Below are positions 33,731 through 44,999 of a DNA stretch of 64,000 nucleotides, piece by piece. Both the position numbers and the translations under genes were made by a program. Source of the stretch: Ligustrum vulgare (lineage: Eukaryota; Streptophyta; Magnoliopsida; Lamiales; Oleaceae); the NCBI GenBank assembly GCA_963555705.1, contig OY743174.1, positions 25,485,608-25,549,607 of the forward strand. The letters are read 5' to 3'. The notes under the pieces were generated by a model. It had not been told where the DNA came from. It worked only from the letters and a program-made list of their open reading frames with translations, and searched no databases. Numbering within the stretch: position 1 is the stretch's first letter; each line of letters opens with the position of its first letter.

Positions 33731-34557
33731 GTTTTCTCATTGCTTTGATCTCTATTTTGTTTTCTCTTTAGTTCAAAACAATCTTTCCTAAAGTGTCCCT
33801 CTTTCCTACCGTGGTAACACTTTCTATTGAATTTCTCTCTAGAATTAGATCTACTTTACATTTACCTCTTCCTTTCCTAAGGTGAGTGTTATTGTCTCTT
33901 TTATCCTGTCTACCTCTCACAAATATACTCATCTCTCTGTGGTTTGCTCTTTGTTCTTTCTTAACTTCAAATTCCTTAGATTTCACAGCATCAATCACAA
34001 TTTGAATCAATTTTTCGTACAGTATTTTATGGCATTTTTGATACCTTTGTAAGATTCAGCTAAAGAGTTCAATAAAATAACTGCTAGGTCCTCATCATCA
34101 AATTTCTTATCATTGTGAGCTAGACTCTTAACTATGAGGCTAAAATAACTTAAGTTCATTTCTAATTCCTTTCCGGGATCTATTCTAAAACTAAACAGTT
34201 TTTCAAGAAGGTAAATCTTGTTAGGCAAGGTCTTAGTTAAAAACATAGTATCAAGAGCTTCCCACAAGTCTTTAGCCGTCTTATATTCATCAACTTGTCT
34301 TACTATATTATTAGATAAGTGTAAAATGATAGAACTATATGCAATCTCATTCATATTACTGATGAGGTCAGGTTTAGCTTTTAGTTCATCAGAAAATGTA
34401 TCAGGATCTTCAGTAGCCTTAGCTACTCTTTATTGAACCAAAAATCCTTCATTTTCTATTTCCATATCAAGTAGTCCCCCTTTCCATCGAATTGTGACAA
34501 TTCGACCCTCTAACTCATGACAGGTTCTGTAAAAGGTTGATAACTACTTGATGCCAT
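33731..34557 (-). pseudogene. C2 gag (UBN2 type)
   Basis: It begins at an ATG read from 34557 (MASSSYQPF), with an early stop. It then shows LSQFDGKGDYLIWKIKVEGF, DLWEALDTMFLTKTLPNKIY and KLFSFRIDPGKELEMNL, the copia capsid region. The zinc knuckle reads CYHGRKEGHFRKDCFELK, with the second Cys replaced by Arg. Frameshifts and stops make it defective. Confidence 0.85.
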
Positions 34558-35021
34558 TTGTGAACTTACAGATCAATTCACAAATAAGAGAAAAGGTTTT
34601 TCAAAAAAAAAAAAAACTTTTCAAGACTCACAATACAGTTTTCAATCAAATAACAATACCAACACTTATCAAGAAAACAGGGGCAGTCTAATTGTGACAA
34701 GATACTATAGCATGTACAATTCACAAACTTATGAACAAATCAGCAAGTAAAAAGTTATAGCATGCTAAAACGAATTACAATATGCCCAAAAATATAAGAA
34801 TCTGATTCTTAACACCATGAGAGTTAAAACTGTCTCACCAATTATCCAAGACAAGTGAAGCTGGTTCGAGAATCTTCACAAGTCACGAGCTTAGCCATTG
34901 CACAGTATGTCCGAGACCTGGATTTTTCAGAAAAAATCACAAGAACCCAAAATCAGTGCAATACCCAATTCTAGAAAAAAAATTAAAAATCCCTAAAACA
35001 TAATCAAAGAAAAACCCTAAT

Positions 35022-35035
35022 TAGGCTTTGATACC
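35022..35035 (-). other. C2 primer-binding site
   Basis: On the minus strand TGGTATCAAAGCCT follows the 5' LTR by three bases; it is the tRNA-iMet-type site used by copia. Confidence 0.85.
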
Positions 35036-35038
35036 AAT

Positions 35039-35620
35039 TTTTTGGATTTTTCAGGTTCTAATCAACTAATTATGCAGATTAAATCAATAAACACCAACAA
35101 GATACGAAAAAGAACAAGAACAACACAACCTTGGTGACCCAGTTCGTTGCAATTGCACCTACATCTGAGGGGCTCAGGATCAAGCTCAATCAACTAGCAA
35201 AAAACCTTCTAATGAGAGTTTCAAGTACAAGAGATCAACCACAAGTTCGCACACATCTTCTGAAGAAATCAAATAACCGACCCTAATCACACGAAATCAC
35301 CGCGACTATCTATACAAGGATGCCCATCTACAATATGACCCAAACTACACCACAAGTAATTTTACATGGCAGTAAGAAAATCGCTCAAACAGAAGAGTGA
35401 AGAGCACCAGAGTCACGTTAGGAAGAGAGAGAATAGAGAGTGTACATGAATGATGCCAAGAGAAAAAGGATATGTTCATTTCCAAATAATCCCAACCATT
35501 AGATCTTATCTAATGGTCCAAAAATTGGTTGCTATTAAGCCCTCTAACTTTTATTTCATGCGTAGTAGTCCAAATTCAATTGGTTTCCAGTAAACTTCAA
35601 TTTGGGGATCACTTTCTACA
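35039..35620 (-). repeat. C2 5' LTR
   Basis: This 582-bp partner of 28186-28795 has slight decay of the TG end (TTTTTGGA). Confidence 0.88.
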
Positions 35621-35999
35621 TGTATAATACAAAATAAAAATTATTTTTGATTAGTGTAAAGAACTAACAGGAATTTAAAATTAAGTAAACGAGTAAACTA
35701 TAATTAAAACATAAACATGAATAGAAACAAGAACATCAAAGAAAGATTTGACCAGAATCTGAAATCAAGACCTGTTCGAGCACATTTTCCATAAAATAGA
35801 TTCGCCCCCTCACCAATCTGTGTTAGAGGTTTGTTTGAGCGTATGTCTTCAAGATACAATAGAGAAACTAGTAGAAGTTGTGCACTGCAGTCTCTACTAT
35901 CAGGTAAACTTGAATTGAATAGAACAAAATCACCAAGAACTGACTATATGAAAAAAAAAAAAAACTATGTAGACTGACTGTCTGCGGAAAGAAAACAGA
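35621..35999. other. AT-rich intergenic stretch
   Basis: No coding, RNA gene or transposon end was recognised. Confidence 0.5.
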
Positions 36000-36370
36000 T
36001 TTTGTGGGTTGTGATAGAAAAATTAGTCATGATTTTATATTTGTGATTTGTAATAGAGAAAGAAGTCATGGCTTATAAAATATGTGATTTGTGATCGATT
36101 AATTCGATAATTTATTATCGAGAAATTAGAGGTGACTTATGAAGTTTGTCTTTTGTAATTGAAAAATAAGTTGTGACCTATAAAGTTGGGGACTTATGAA
36201 CCAAAAAATAAGATGTGGCCTATATATTTTTTGATCTGTGATCGAGAAAGTAAGTAGTGGTCGATTAATTTGAAAATCTAAGATTGAGAAATAAATCGTG
36301 ATTGATAAATTTGATAATTTGACCAATAAATAATTTGTGAAATATAAAATTTGTAATTTATGACTGTAAC
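36000..36370. repeat. Degenerate minisatellite, unit about 45-50 bp
   Basis: About eight diverged units carry GTGATYGAGAAATAAG-like then TNGTGRCYTATAAA-like segments. No reading frame is conserved between units. Confidence 0.6.
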
Positions 36371-37170
36371 AATAAATTATATGTAGTGTGACTTTAACAT
36401 ATTTAATTACCTATTTAATTACCTTTGTTATTAATAAAATATACTTAATTACCTATTTTTATTAATCACCACCTTGTTTTTAAAATATTTTTTTAAGTTT
36501 GTCAATTTTAGAAAGTGATCTTTAAAGCTTTCTAGTTATACATTTCCCAAAAAAAAATAAAATAAAATAAAATAAAATATCACTTTCAATTGCCCATTAA
36601 GTATTGGGTCGAGTCTTTAATTCAGGTTCCAACTTGTGATACTAATTCAATCAGCCAAAGCCTATGAAACATAACTTAACGATTAACATCGTAGCCCCTT
36701 AAATTTATGAGGTATCAACAAAACTCAACAAATCTTTATCTTAATACCTAATAAATATGCAATACTTGTCAAATCAATGTAGTCCAATACAAATTTGGAA
36801 ATCATAGACCTTGTCGATATCTCTCACCTAAAGCACACCACAAGCTAATTTGTACTCACTGAGGCCTAAGTTTAAACCACAGTACAACCAAAAGCATTTA
36901 ATGAGCCAAACTATGCATTTACTCTTCACTAGCAAATATAATAATTTACAAAAAATAACATATCTTATGATAAAAACAATGTAATCACATTACATTAACA
37001 TAAGTCAATCAAGAGTATATAATAACATACAGTTCTTATTGAGACTACGCGTGTGATGAGAACACACCATAGGATAAAATACATATATTTTTATATCACA
37101 TTCAATGTCGCTGTCATTCGAAGAACACATCTATTATCTCATTTCCAACCATGCTCACCTCTTACATGTC
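36371..37170. other. AT-rich stretch left of G2
   Basis: Nothing coding is visible. It may include the worn 5' part of G2, but no LTR partner was found. Confidence 0.4.
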
Positions 37171-38672
37171 TAATTGGTAATCCACTATGATCTTGAAACT
37201 ATGAAATGTTTCTCTATAAACTTCTCATGGTCAAACAATCAGAATGTTCAACGCCCACCAGGTTTCCTACAACAGCAACAAACCCAAACAATCATGAAGG
37301 AAAACATGGACATGATAATTCAGTTGGTCAAGAGTCAACAGGATATGTTACAGAGTCAACAAGCTGAAATCAAGAATTTGAAAAATCAGATGGGGCAGTT
37401 GGCAGCAAGCAGATCAGAAAGACAGCCTGGACAGTTACCAATACAGAAACTAACCCACATGAGCATGTGAATGCAATAAAAAAGGAGTGTGGTTCAGTTA
37501 CTTGAAATAACTATTGAGTTGTATGAAAAGAAAAGGAGGCAAAATACAGTGAAGGAGCAAAAAATTGAGGAAGAACAAGGTCAACTACAAAAGTTCAAGA
37601 AAATGCAAAAGTACGAGTTCGCCCGCCAGTCAAAGCTTATGTTCCACCAATTCCATATCCTCAAATGGTGATTAAGCATAAACTAGAGTAGCAATTTTGG
37701 AAATTTTCAAACAACTTTACATCAATGTTCCTTTTGTTGAGGCTCTGCCTCAAATGTCTCTTTACATGAAATTCATGAAAAAGATATTGTTAAACAAAAG
37801 GAAGCTTGAGGATCTTGAAACAGGAGCCTTGAGTGAGGAATGTAGTGTCATTCTACAAAACAAGTTGCCACAGAAACTGAAGGATCCAGAGAGTTTCTCT
37901 ATTTCTTGTAATATTGGTAATTTGAGTTTTGCTAATGTTTTGTGTGATTTAGGAGCTAGTGTTTTGTGTGATTTAGGGGCTACTGACGAGCCGTGATTGA
38001 CATTGAAAAGGGAGAAATCATTTTTAGGGTGGAAAATGAGCAAGTCACATTCAGCATTAGTCCACGACATGTTCCTAAGGTTCAAGCTGAAAGTTGTTGC
38101 AATGTGGAGATGGTCGTGAAAAAAAAATGGATCGAGCCACAAAAAGGAAGAAAAGCCTAACATCCTTCAACACAACTCTGAAAAAGAACCATTGAATTCA
38201 AGAAAGTAAGGAAAAGAGTATAAAAGTGCAAGGCAAACAATTGCAAACTGTGCAGGGCTTCACGAGCATTGTTCATGCCTCCATAATGAAGAAGTGCAAA
38301 AAGTCGGGCTCAAGACTATAAACTCCGCTTATTGGGAGGAAACCCAATTTTCTCCCTTTAATTTATTATGCTTTAATTTTTTATTTAATTATTTGATTTT
38401 AGATGCATGCATGATTAGTTACATGTGTTAGTTGTGTTGTTTGAATGTTTTACAAGTTTGCATGTTTAGGTATGTTTTTGATTTTGCATGTTTTAGTTAG
38501 ACCAGGCTATAATTTTCATCCCAAAAACACACACACACCAGAGTTTAGATCATGAAGTAATTTGGGGTTAAAAATGGTTTTAAATTCAAAACAGAAAAAA
38601 ATTGATCTTCTGTTGGAATAACCGCTCGGCCGCACGACATTTTGCATGCGTGGTTGCACAGATATATTCTGG
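37171..38672 (+). mobile_element. G2: decayed Athila-like gypsy element, left part
   Basis: Gag and protease remnants (37220-38140) are followed directly by Athila-type 3' non-coding sequence (TTATTGGGAGGAAACCC near 38330). RT, RNase H and integrase are deleted. A segment near 38630 (CGCTCGGCCGCACG) recalls the CG-palindromes of other LTRs here. The element is cut at 38672 by G1; the right part resumes at 54486. Its LTRs were not identified. Confidence 0.75.
37220..38150 (+). pseudogene. G2 gag-protease remnant
   Basis: It reads NVQRPPGFLQQQ, NLKNQMGQLAASRSERQPGQ and NTETNPHEHVNAIKKE. A proline block VRPPVKAYVPPIPYPQ follows, then VPFVEALPQMSLYMKFMKKI and LQNKLPQKLKDPESFSISCN, all landmarks of Athila gag-protease that are also present intact in G1. 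The protease loop VLCDLGAS is duplicated (22-24 bp direct repeat at 37935-37982) and the middle of the domain is missing. It rejoins at VIDIEKGEIIFRVENEQVTF. Several frameshifts are present. Confidence 0.82.
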
Positions 38673-40308
38673 ATGTTGAGTGCATATTATATGCATATTT
38701 CATATATTTTTGTAGTACTTTTTGAGTAATTTGGAAAAATACCTACTTAATTGTGCATATTTTGTGGTTAAATAGGTTTAACAATCAACTTCATGGAGAA
38801 AGCACAAGAAAGGAGCTAAATGGATGAATAATTGAAGAAATTGAGGAGAAAAGAATCAAATCCTTCAAAGAGTCAAACTTTGGAGACCAAATTGTCACTT
38901 TCGCATGTGCAATAAATCAAAGGATTAAATTGCAAGTTTCCAAAGTTGACGGACTCAATTCCACTTTTGGAAGGGTTCAATTGAAATAAATCGAAAACTT
39001 TGGGAACCAAGTTGATCTACATTGAAAGTTGGATGACCCAATTTCAAATCATTGAAGGATGGAGCTGCCTGGTGAACCACGCGATCGCGTGTATCAACTA
39101 GGTCGCGTTCGCGAAGTTAGGCCAAAAATCAACCCGAAAGTTTTCAGCTCAACCACACGATCGCGAGGCATTGAACCACGCAATCGCGTGGTCATAATCT
39201 TGAAAAATATTTTGGGCCAACCCAGTGTGACCCGGTTCGGCTCAAGTGCTGTTATACGCGGATCTACTCGATTTTGGGGGTTTTTGAGTGATTTTGGCTA
39301 GTTTTGAATCATTCTTCTTCCTTTTTGAAGTCAAGAAACCCTAGCCCTCTCTTTCTCTTTCATTTTTATCTCATTTCATCTTGTAATTTCTCTTGTAAGT
39401 TGTATATTTTTGTTGATGAATATTGATTTGGGGAGAAATACCAACATTATTGTGGAAGAATAGTGATATTTTGAAGCAAGAATCATTGGTGAAGGGAAGT
39501 GTTTTTGCTCAATCTTCATATTTCTCTATTTATTTTACTTCATAGTTGGAATGATGTATTTAATTCTTGAATTTTATTGTTATTTCACTATGGGCTAAAC
39601 TATTTTGTGTTGGGATTATTGATGAAACTTGGCCTAGCTTAGTTGATTTTAATGCTTGTATTAAGAATTTAGGCTATTTATTATCTTGTGCATTTATTGT
39701 TGTATTTATTGACTTGCATTTATTGTGGCCACATTTATGCTCGGATTTCATGGGATGTGCAATTATTGAGAAATTGTTGTGTATTCTAGATCAATACAAT
39801 ATTTGCTCTAGGTTCTTGTTTAGGATAGAGATATACCTAAAACCCTAGATGACCCATTGAGCTATTTTCATAAAGGTTTAATGCAATTTGTGTGTTTTTA
39901 ATCGACATAGAGATATAGTAGGTTAATTCCACTAATTAGGGTTGATTTAACTCGAGAGAGGTAATTGGCTAAGCTTGGAAAATCGGGTCTAACATGATTT
40001 ATAAATTGCATTTCTATTTGCTTGTTGAGAATTCAATTAGGTAATGGTCAAGTGGAATCAAGAATCCCAACACTCCTTTATCATCTATTTATCATCATTT
40101 TCTAGTTATTTACTTACAATTGCGATTTTAGCTCCAATATTAACTCAATTCCAAAACCAAAACTTTATTGTGTGTGTTTCTTGTTAAAATTGATTAAACT
40201 AGGGTGTAATTGAAATAGGCAATCCTTGTAGGATCGATAAACCGGACTCATTTAGTCCACTATCACTTGTATGCGATACGTGCACTTGCGGTGTGTTTTT
40301 AGCGAACA
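38673..40308 (+). repeat. G1 5' LTR with GCGATCGC palindromes
   Basis: It runs TGTTGAGTGCATATT to TTAGCGAACA. Near 39078-39091 it has the perfect palindrome CACGCGATCGCGTG, and related half-broken copies follow (39155-39192: CACACGATCGCGAG and CCACGCAATCGCGTGG). It has a 20-bp deletion relative to the 3' LTR near 38900. Confidence 0.93.
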
Positions 40309-40314
40309 AGTTTT

Positions 40315-40332
40315 TGGCGCCGTTGCAGGGGA
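40315..40332 (+). other. G1 primer-binding site
   Basis: TGGCGCCGTTGCAGGGGA is the site typical of Athila/Tat elements (tRNA-Asp-like), with one change from the common TGCCGGGGA form. Confidence 0.85.
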
Positions 40333-40472
40333 TTGTTTCTATTTAAATTACATTTTAGTTGATATTAGTTTTGACTATTAGTTGCTTTTATTTCTTGTAC
40401 AAATTTTCCTTTGTTTTGTTTTGTGTAAGAAATCTTCTAATTTCTTGTGTTGTTCTAGGTTGTTAATTGTGC

Positions 40473-41627
40473 ATGCGTCGAAGTAGAAGTCTTGATATAG
40501 TTGAAATAGATCCGGATATCGAGGGAACTTTTCGACGTAGGTTAAGGGAACAATGGGAAGCTAGGAGACAACTTCTTACTGGGATGGAAGGAGAAAGAGT
40601 TAACATCGAGCTTAATGCTCCCGCTAAAATACCTCCAAGGGGTGGAATCCCACCCAGTTTTGACCTTCAAGCGGCTAGAGTTCAAGAGCCCGTTGTAAAT
40701 GAAGAAGACATGTTTTTTGGAGACTTCATGAATCCTCCTATTATCGAGAATCAATCAAGCATTGTCTATCCCTCCTACAATCATCCAAATTTTCAACTTC
40801 GACCGGATGTCATCAATTTGTTCTCCAACACTATCTCATTCTATGGGAGGACCGATGAAAATCCACATGCCCATGTGGTACGGTTACTAGAGATTTGTAG
40901 CAACTTCAACTATGAGGGTGTGAATGTGGAGGCAATTCGGATGAGGTTATTTGTACATACTTTGAAAGATAAAGCAAGAGAATGGCTTGACACTTTGCCT
41001 CCGGGGAGCATCACTACTTGGGTGGAGTTTGTCCAAAGATTCACTACAAAAATTTTCTCACCATCTAGAGTTGCTAAAGTCAAGCATGATATTACTACAT
41101 TTTAACAATTCGAGATGGAGAGCTTTCATGAAGCTTGGGAGAGATTCGAGGATATGCTTAGGAAGTGCCCGAATCATGGGATTACATTGGGATAACAAGT
41201 CAACCACTTCTATGCTGGGCTGACTCCTCCTTGCCGTTCAAATGTGGATTCATCCTCTAATCGGTCCATCAAAAGAAAGAGCATTCGGGAGGCTTATGAT
41301 TTCTTTGAGATCATGAGTGAACAAAGTGCAATGTGGCCGAATAGAAGTGCACCAAGGAGTTCTAGTGGTGCACGAGGGGGTGATGATTATGCACTTGTCT
41401 TTTCAAAGATTGATTCCTTAGCCAAGAAAGTGGAAGGGTTATCTACTTCAACCTCTCGGCCCGTCAACATGGTTCAAGTCCCTCCGGTATTTGATATATG
41501 TGGGGCTAATCATCAAAGCTCTATGTGTCCATTGGTGGCAAGTGGTTCTTCATCTACCGAGCAAGTTGCTTATGCTCAAAATTTCCAACGTCAAGGGTTC
41601 AATCCATATGCTCCCACATACAATCCC
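40473..41627 (+). pseudogene. G1 gag, first part
   Basis: I place the start at the ATG at 40473 (MRRSRSLDIVEIDPD). The capsid (retrotrans_gag) region includes FYGRTDENPHAHVVRLLEIC, RLFVHTLKDKAREWLDTLPP and WVEFVQRFTTKIFSPSR. Stops occur at 41103-41105 and 41194-41196. A half zinc knuckle CGANHQSSMCP follows. Translation continues RQGFNPYAPTYNP and is interrupted by E2. Confidence 0.9.
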
Positions 41628-42656
41628 TGTAACGCCCCGAGTTCTAAATACTCGAAACGCCACTTCATCGTCTCAAACTAAATTTAAAAATAAATATTCA
41701 TTTAGCGGAAATAATTGAAATTTTAAATTTTTCATAAAATAAAATTCAAATCCTCCATAGTCGTTACCAAAATAAAATTTGACTTAAAAGAAACGGAAAT
41801 TTTAATATTTGAAATAACACTTAATTATCTCTTTGCCACTTGTGTCCATCACTCGCCACCGCTTCCGAAGTTTGCAAAAATTGTTAATAACGGGGTGAGT
41901 ATTTCTAAGAAATACTCAGCAAACTCATAACCGAATAATTCACTTAATCCATAAATTGCACATAAACATGTAATCATGCTAACATACTTTTCTCACAATA
42001 TCATAACATAACACATATTCACATAAGTGCGGAAAGTAGCCTTGTCTTGTCTTAATTCAACATGCAATTATGCATGCAAGTTATAGCGCATATAACATTT
42101 CTTCTTCTTACACCATTTTCGGGAGAGCATTTGCCCGTCTTACCCCTCATGGTTAATCACATGAACATAACATCATATATGATTTACATAATTTCAGATT
42201 CACATGCAAATCATAGCTAAATAAATTATTGAGTGTGAGTCTACCTCAAAGCTTAACGAGTATATGTATCGAGCGGGAAAAACTTCAAGTCTCTAATCGT
42301 CCGTTCGCGTCGTCTAGCCAAAATAAATAAATTTGAATTAGAAATTTTGGAAAATTGAGTATTTAAAATAAAATAAAAGATTGGGGCTAATTTGAGAAAT
42401 TAACAAAATTAATTTAATTTTTAAAAGGTTTGGGACTAACTTAAAAGATTTGGGACTGAATTAAAATTTTTTTCCAAAATAACCGGGGACTGACTCAGAT
42501 ATTTTAAAAGCTGCAGGGCTTAAATAATGACTTCTTAAAAGTTAGGGCTGCAGATGAAATGCCTTTAAATCAAAGGGACTGAAATTGCTAAGTTTAGAAA
42601 AGTTGGGACTTAGGGACAATTTCGAAAAATCAAAACTTTTTAAAAAGTGAAATATC

Positions 42657-42692
<36 letters not shown>

Positions 42693-43896
42693 ATTTCATA
42701 ACCGAGAGAGAGAGAAGTGGGCGACGGGAGGAGTCGCCTCTCCCATCCCGGTGGGAAGCCGGCGATTTCTCCGGTGGTGATGCCGCCATCATGCGGCGGC
42801 GGAGCAGGTGTGAGGAGAGGGAGCTGAAGATGAAGGATTGGGGCGATTTGGATGCGAAATCGAGGATGGGGGGTTCGAAATTTGGGCATTCCATTTTCTG
42901 ATAAATGCTCGGTCGAGGTAAGTATCAGTTCTCTTGGCTTGTTTTCTTGATTCTTGTGGTGTTTGGGTGTTGATGGGTGTGGCCTTGTGGAAGTGTAGAG
43001 ATGGCAGTGGCGATTTAGGTGTACTGCGTGTGGTGGTTCGGCTTGTCGTGAACTGGGCAGGTTGATGGTTAGGTTCGACTTGGTATGGAGTGGGCAGTGG
43101 TGAAATCAATTTGGTCCGCTGGTGGTGCTCAGGTTGTTGATGGGCAGTGTGTAGCTTCTTGCATTTAGAGACATGGAGGTTCGACGGTAAGGTGATAATG
43201 GCTCGATGGATTAGTTTGGGTTCCAGTGGCATGGTGGTCGACAGAACAGGTGTTGGCTTGGCAATTGGCTCGGCAATAGAGATTACTATGGTGTTGGTAT
43301 GAAGTTGAAAGCCAAAACAGAGAGTTCTTCTTACCTAAATTCTGCAGGTCGTGAGGGAGGAAAAAAAGAACGTCAATGAAGATGGTGATTTATGGGCAAC
43401 TCTTTGGAAGCTGGAAAATTGTAACTGAAATTAAAGATTAATGGTGGCGATTGATGAGGTGAGGAACGTGTCTGGCCAATTCACTGACTCAAAGACTGTT
43501 GAAACATTGAGGGAGATGAACAAAAATTTTGAAATTAATCTCTCATTGAATTTGGACGTTTTGGATTATGGAATAAAATTGGCTGACATCAACAGAGTTA
43601 ATCAAGCAATAATAAATAAAGAAAAAAATTTGGAAACTTGAATATTGGATTAAAATAAAGGTTTAAGTTTTAAAAATGAAATACTGATGATTTTTTTTTT
43701 TTTTTTTTTTGAACAATTTAAAATTATAAATCGGATTAAAAGATTTAAACGAATCTAAATTTCTTTCTTGAAATCTTGAAATCTTGAAATAATTAAATCG
43801 GCTAGACGAACACGTTTTTCTTAAAGTGGATGAAATCGTAGCGACAAATATTTATAAATTTAACTTTTATTATAATAAAATTTCTCGGTCGCTACA
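41628..43896 (+). mobile_element. E2: unclassified TIR element (family of E3)
   Basis: Ends read TGTAACGCCCCGAG (left) and TGTAGCGACCGAG (right, complement), with 5-bp TSD ATCCC at 41623-41627 and 43897-43901. Removing it restores the G1 gag frame (TYNP-GWRNHPN). Order inside: end hairpin CGAGT/ACTCG (41638-41654); segment GCCACCGCTTCCGAAG plus a 23-nt hairpin with arm TGAGTATTTCT (41896-41918); block with GAGTCTACCT, GAGCGGGAA and CGTCTAGCC (42237-42320); GGGACT repeats (42372-42620); (CT)n; GC-rich exon-like block ending in a GTAAGT donor (42918); right-end hairpin GTAGCGAC/GTCGCTAC (43838-43895). No transposase or retroelement protein is visible. Confidence 0.9.
42662..42690. repeat. (CT)n microsatellite in E2
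   Basis: About 14 CT units followed by a GAGAGAGAGA stretch (42705-42715). This resembles the CT-rich 5' leader of plant genes. E3 has the same feature at the same place. Confidence 0.85.
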
Positions 43897-44105
43897 ATCC
43901 CGGTTGGAGAAATCATCCAAATCTATCTTATGGCAACAATCACAATGTGTTGAATCCAAAGCCACAAGAGAAGAAAGAGGGATGGGAAGAGGCTATCACC
44001 AAGCTATCAAATCATCAATTGCAATATCAAGAACGCAATGATGCCTCTTTGAAAAACTTGGAGAAGCAAGTGAGCCAAATAGCTAAACTTCTCTCGGAAA
44101 GGTAA
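43897..44105 (+). pseudogene. G1 gag, second part
   Basis: It continues from E2 as GWRNHPNLSYGNN, NPKPQEKKEGWEEAI and NLEKQVSQIAKLLSER, then a TAA at 44103. The Athila gag C-terminus normally reads straight on into the protease region here. Confidence 0.88.
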
Positions 44106-44999
44106 CAAGGAGCTTTGCCTAGAAACACCGAGACAAATCTTAGGGAGAATGTTCAAGCTATTACAACAAGGAGTGGGGTGCAATTGCCCGAGATCACGGC
44201 CCCACAACCAACAACTCAATCAAACAAGGCTCCCATTGAAGAAAATGAGCCTATTCAAGCATCCGAAAAAATTGTTGAAATGCCCGAAGAGGTTGAGCCG
44301 AAAGCATCCACATCAAAGGCCCCAACACCAATCAAAGCTTATGTGCCTCCTATCCCCTTTCCTCAAAGGTTGCAAAAACAAAAGCTTGACAGTCAATTTG
44401 GCAAATTTTTGGAAGTGTTCAAGAAGCTACACATCAACATTCCTTTTGTCGATGCATTAGCTCAAATGCCAAGCTATGCCAAGTTCATGAAGGATATTCT
44501 ATCCAACAAAAGAAGGCTTGAAGAGCATGAGACGGTGATGCTAACTGAGGAATGTAGTGCGATCATTCAAAACAAGCTTCCTCCAAAAATTAAAGATCCA
44601 GGGAGTTTTACTATTCCATGCACTATTGGTGATGTTAATTTTAGTAAATCTTTATGTGATCTTGGTGCTGGCTTTAATTTGATGCCTTTGTTCATTTTCA
44701 GGAAATTGGAATTGGGGGAAGCTAAAGCAACCAACGTGTCTCTACAATTGGTGGATAGGTCCATCAAATATCCTCAAGGGATCATCGAAGATGTTCTTGT
44801 GAAGGGGGATAAATTCATCTTTCTGGTGGACTTCATTGTCCTAGACATGGAGGAAGATCATGACATTCCAATCATATTGGGAAGGCCATTTTTAGCAACC
44901 AGGAGGGTTCTTATTGATGTGCAAGAGGGGCAATTGATATTGAGGGTGCAAGATGAGCAAGTCACCTTCAATGTGTTGAAGGCCATTAAATACCCCTAG
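44106..44999 (+). pseudogene. G1 protease
   Basis: An open frame begins QGALPRNTETNLRENVQAIT then TRSG, a hallmark of Athila. A Pro-rich linker PIKAYVPPIPFPQRL leads to KLHINIPFVDALAQMPSYAK and CSAIIQNKLPPKIKDPGSF. The retropepsin core is CDLGAGFNLMP (usually CDLGASVNLMP) and IILGRPFLATRRVLIDV. It stops at 44997-44999. The active-site triad D-L-G is kept. Confidence 0.88.

Larger units (their letters stand above)
28186..35620 (-). mobile_element. C2: Ty1/copia retrotransposon carrying a Helitron and E1
   Basis: LTRs at 28186-28795 and 35039-35620 flank gag, protease, integrase, RT and RNase H, all readable on the minus strand in copia order. The primer-binding site is at 35022-35035. The polypurine tract (minus-strand AAGGTGGAGA) is at 28796-28808. 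Flanks are TATAT (28181-28185) and TGTAT (35621-35625), a 5-bp TSD with one change. Stops and frameshifts are frequent. It is interrupted by a Helitron (29842-31213) and by E1 (33373-33644). Confidence 0.92.

Noticed and set aside
34359..34366. CTGATGAG, the core of hammerhead ribozymes
   Set aside because: It lies in C2 gag coding sequence and has no GAAA partner or flanking stems.
39567..39848. 93-codon ORF present almost identically at 39567-39848 and 53739-54020
   Set aside because: Both copies lie in the G1 LTRs; identity reflects LTR duplication. No known domain and no coding evidence.
43441..43641. 66-codon ORF in E2
   Set aside because: No counterpart in E3 and no recognisable domain.
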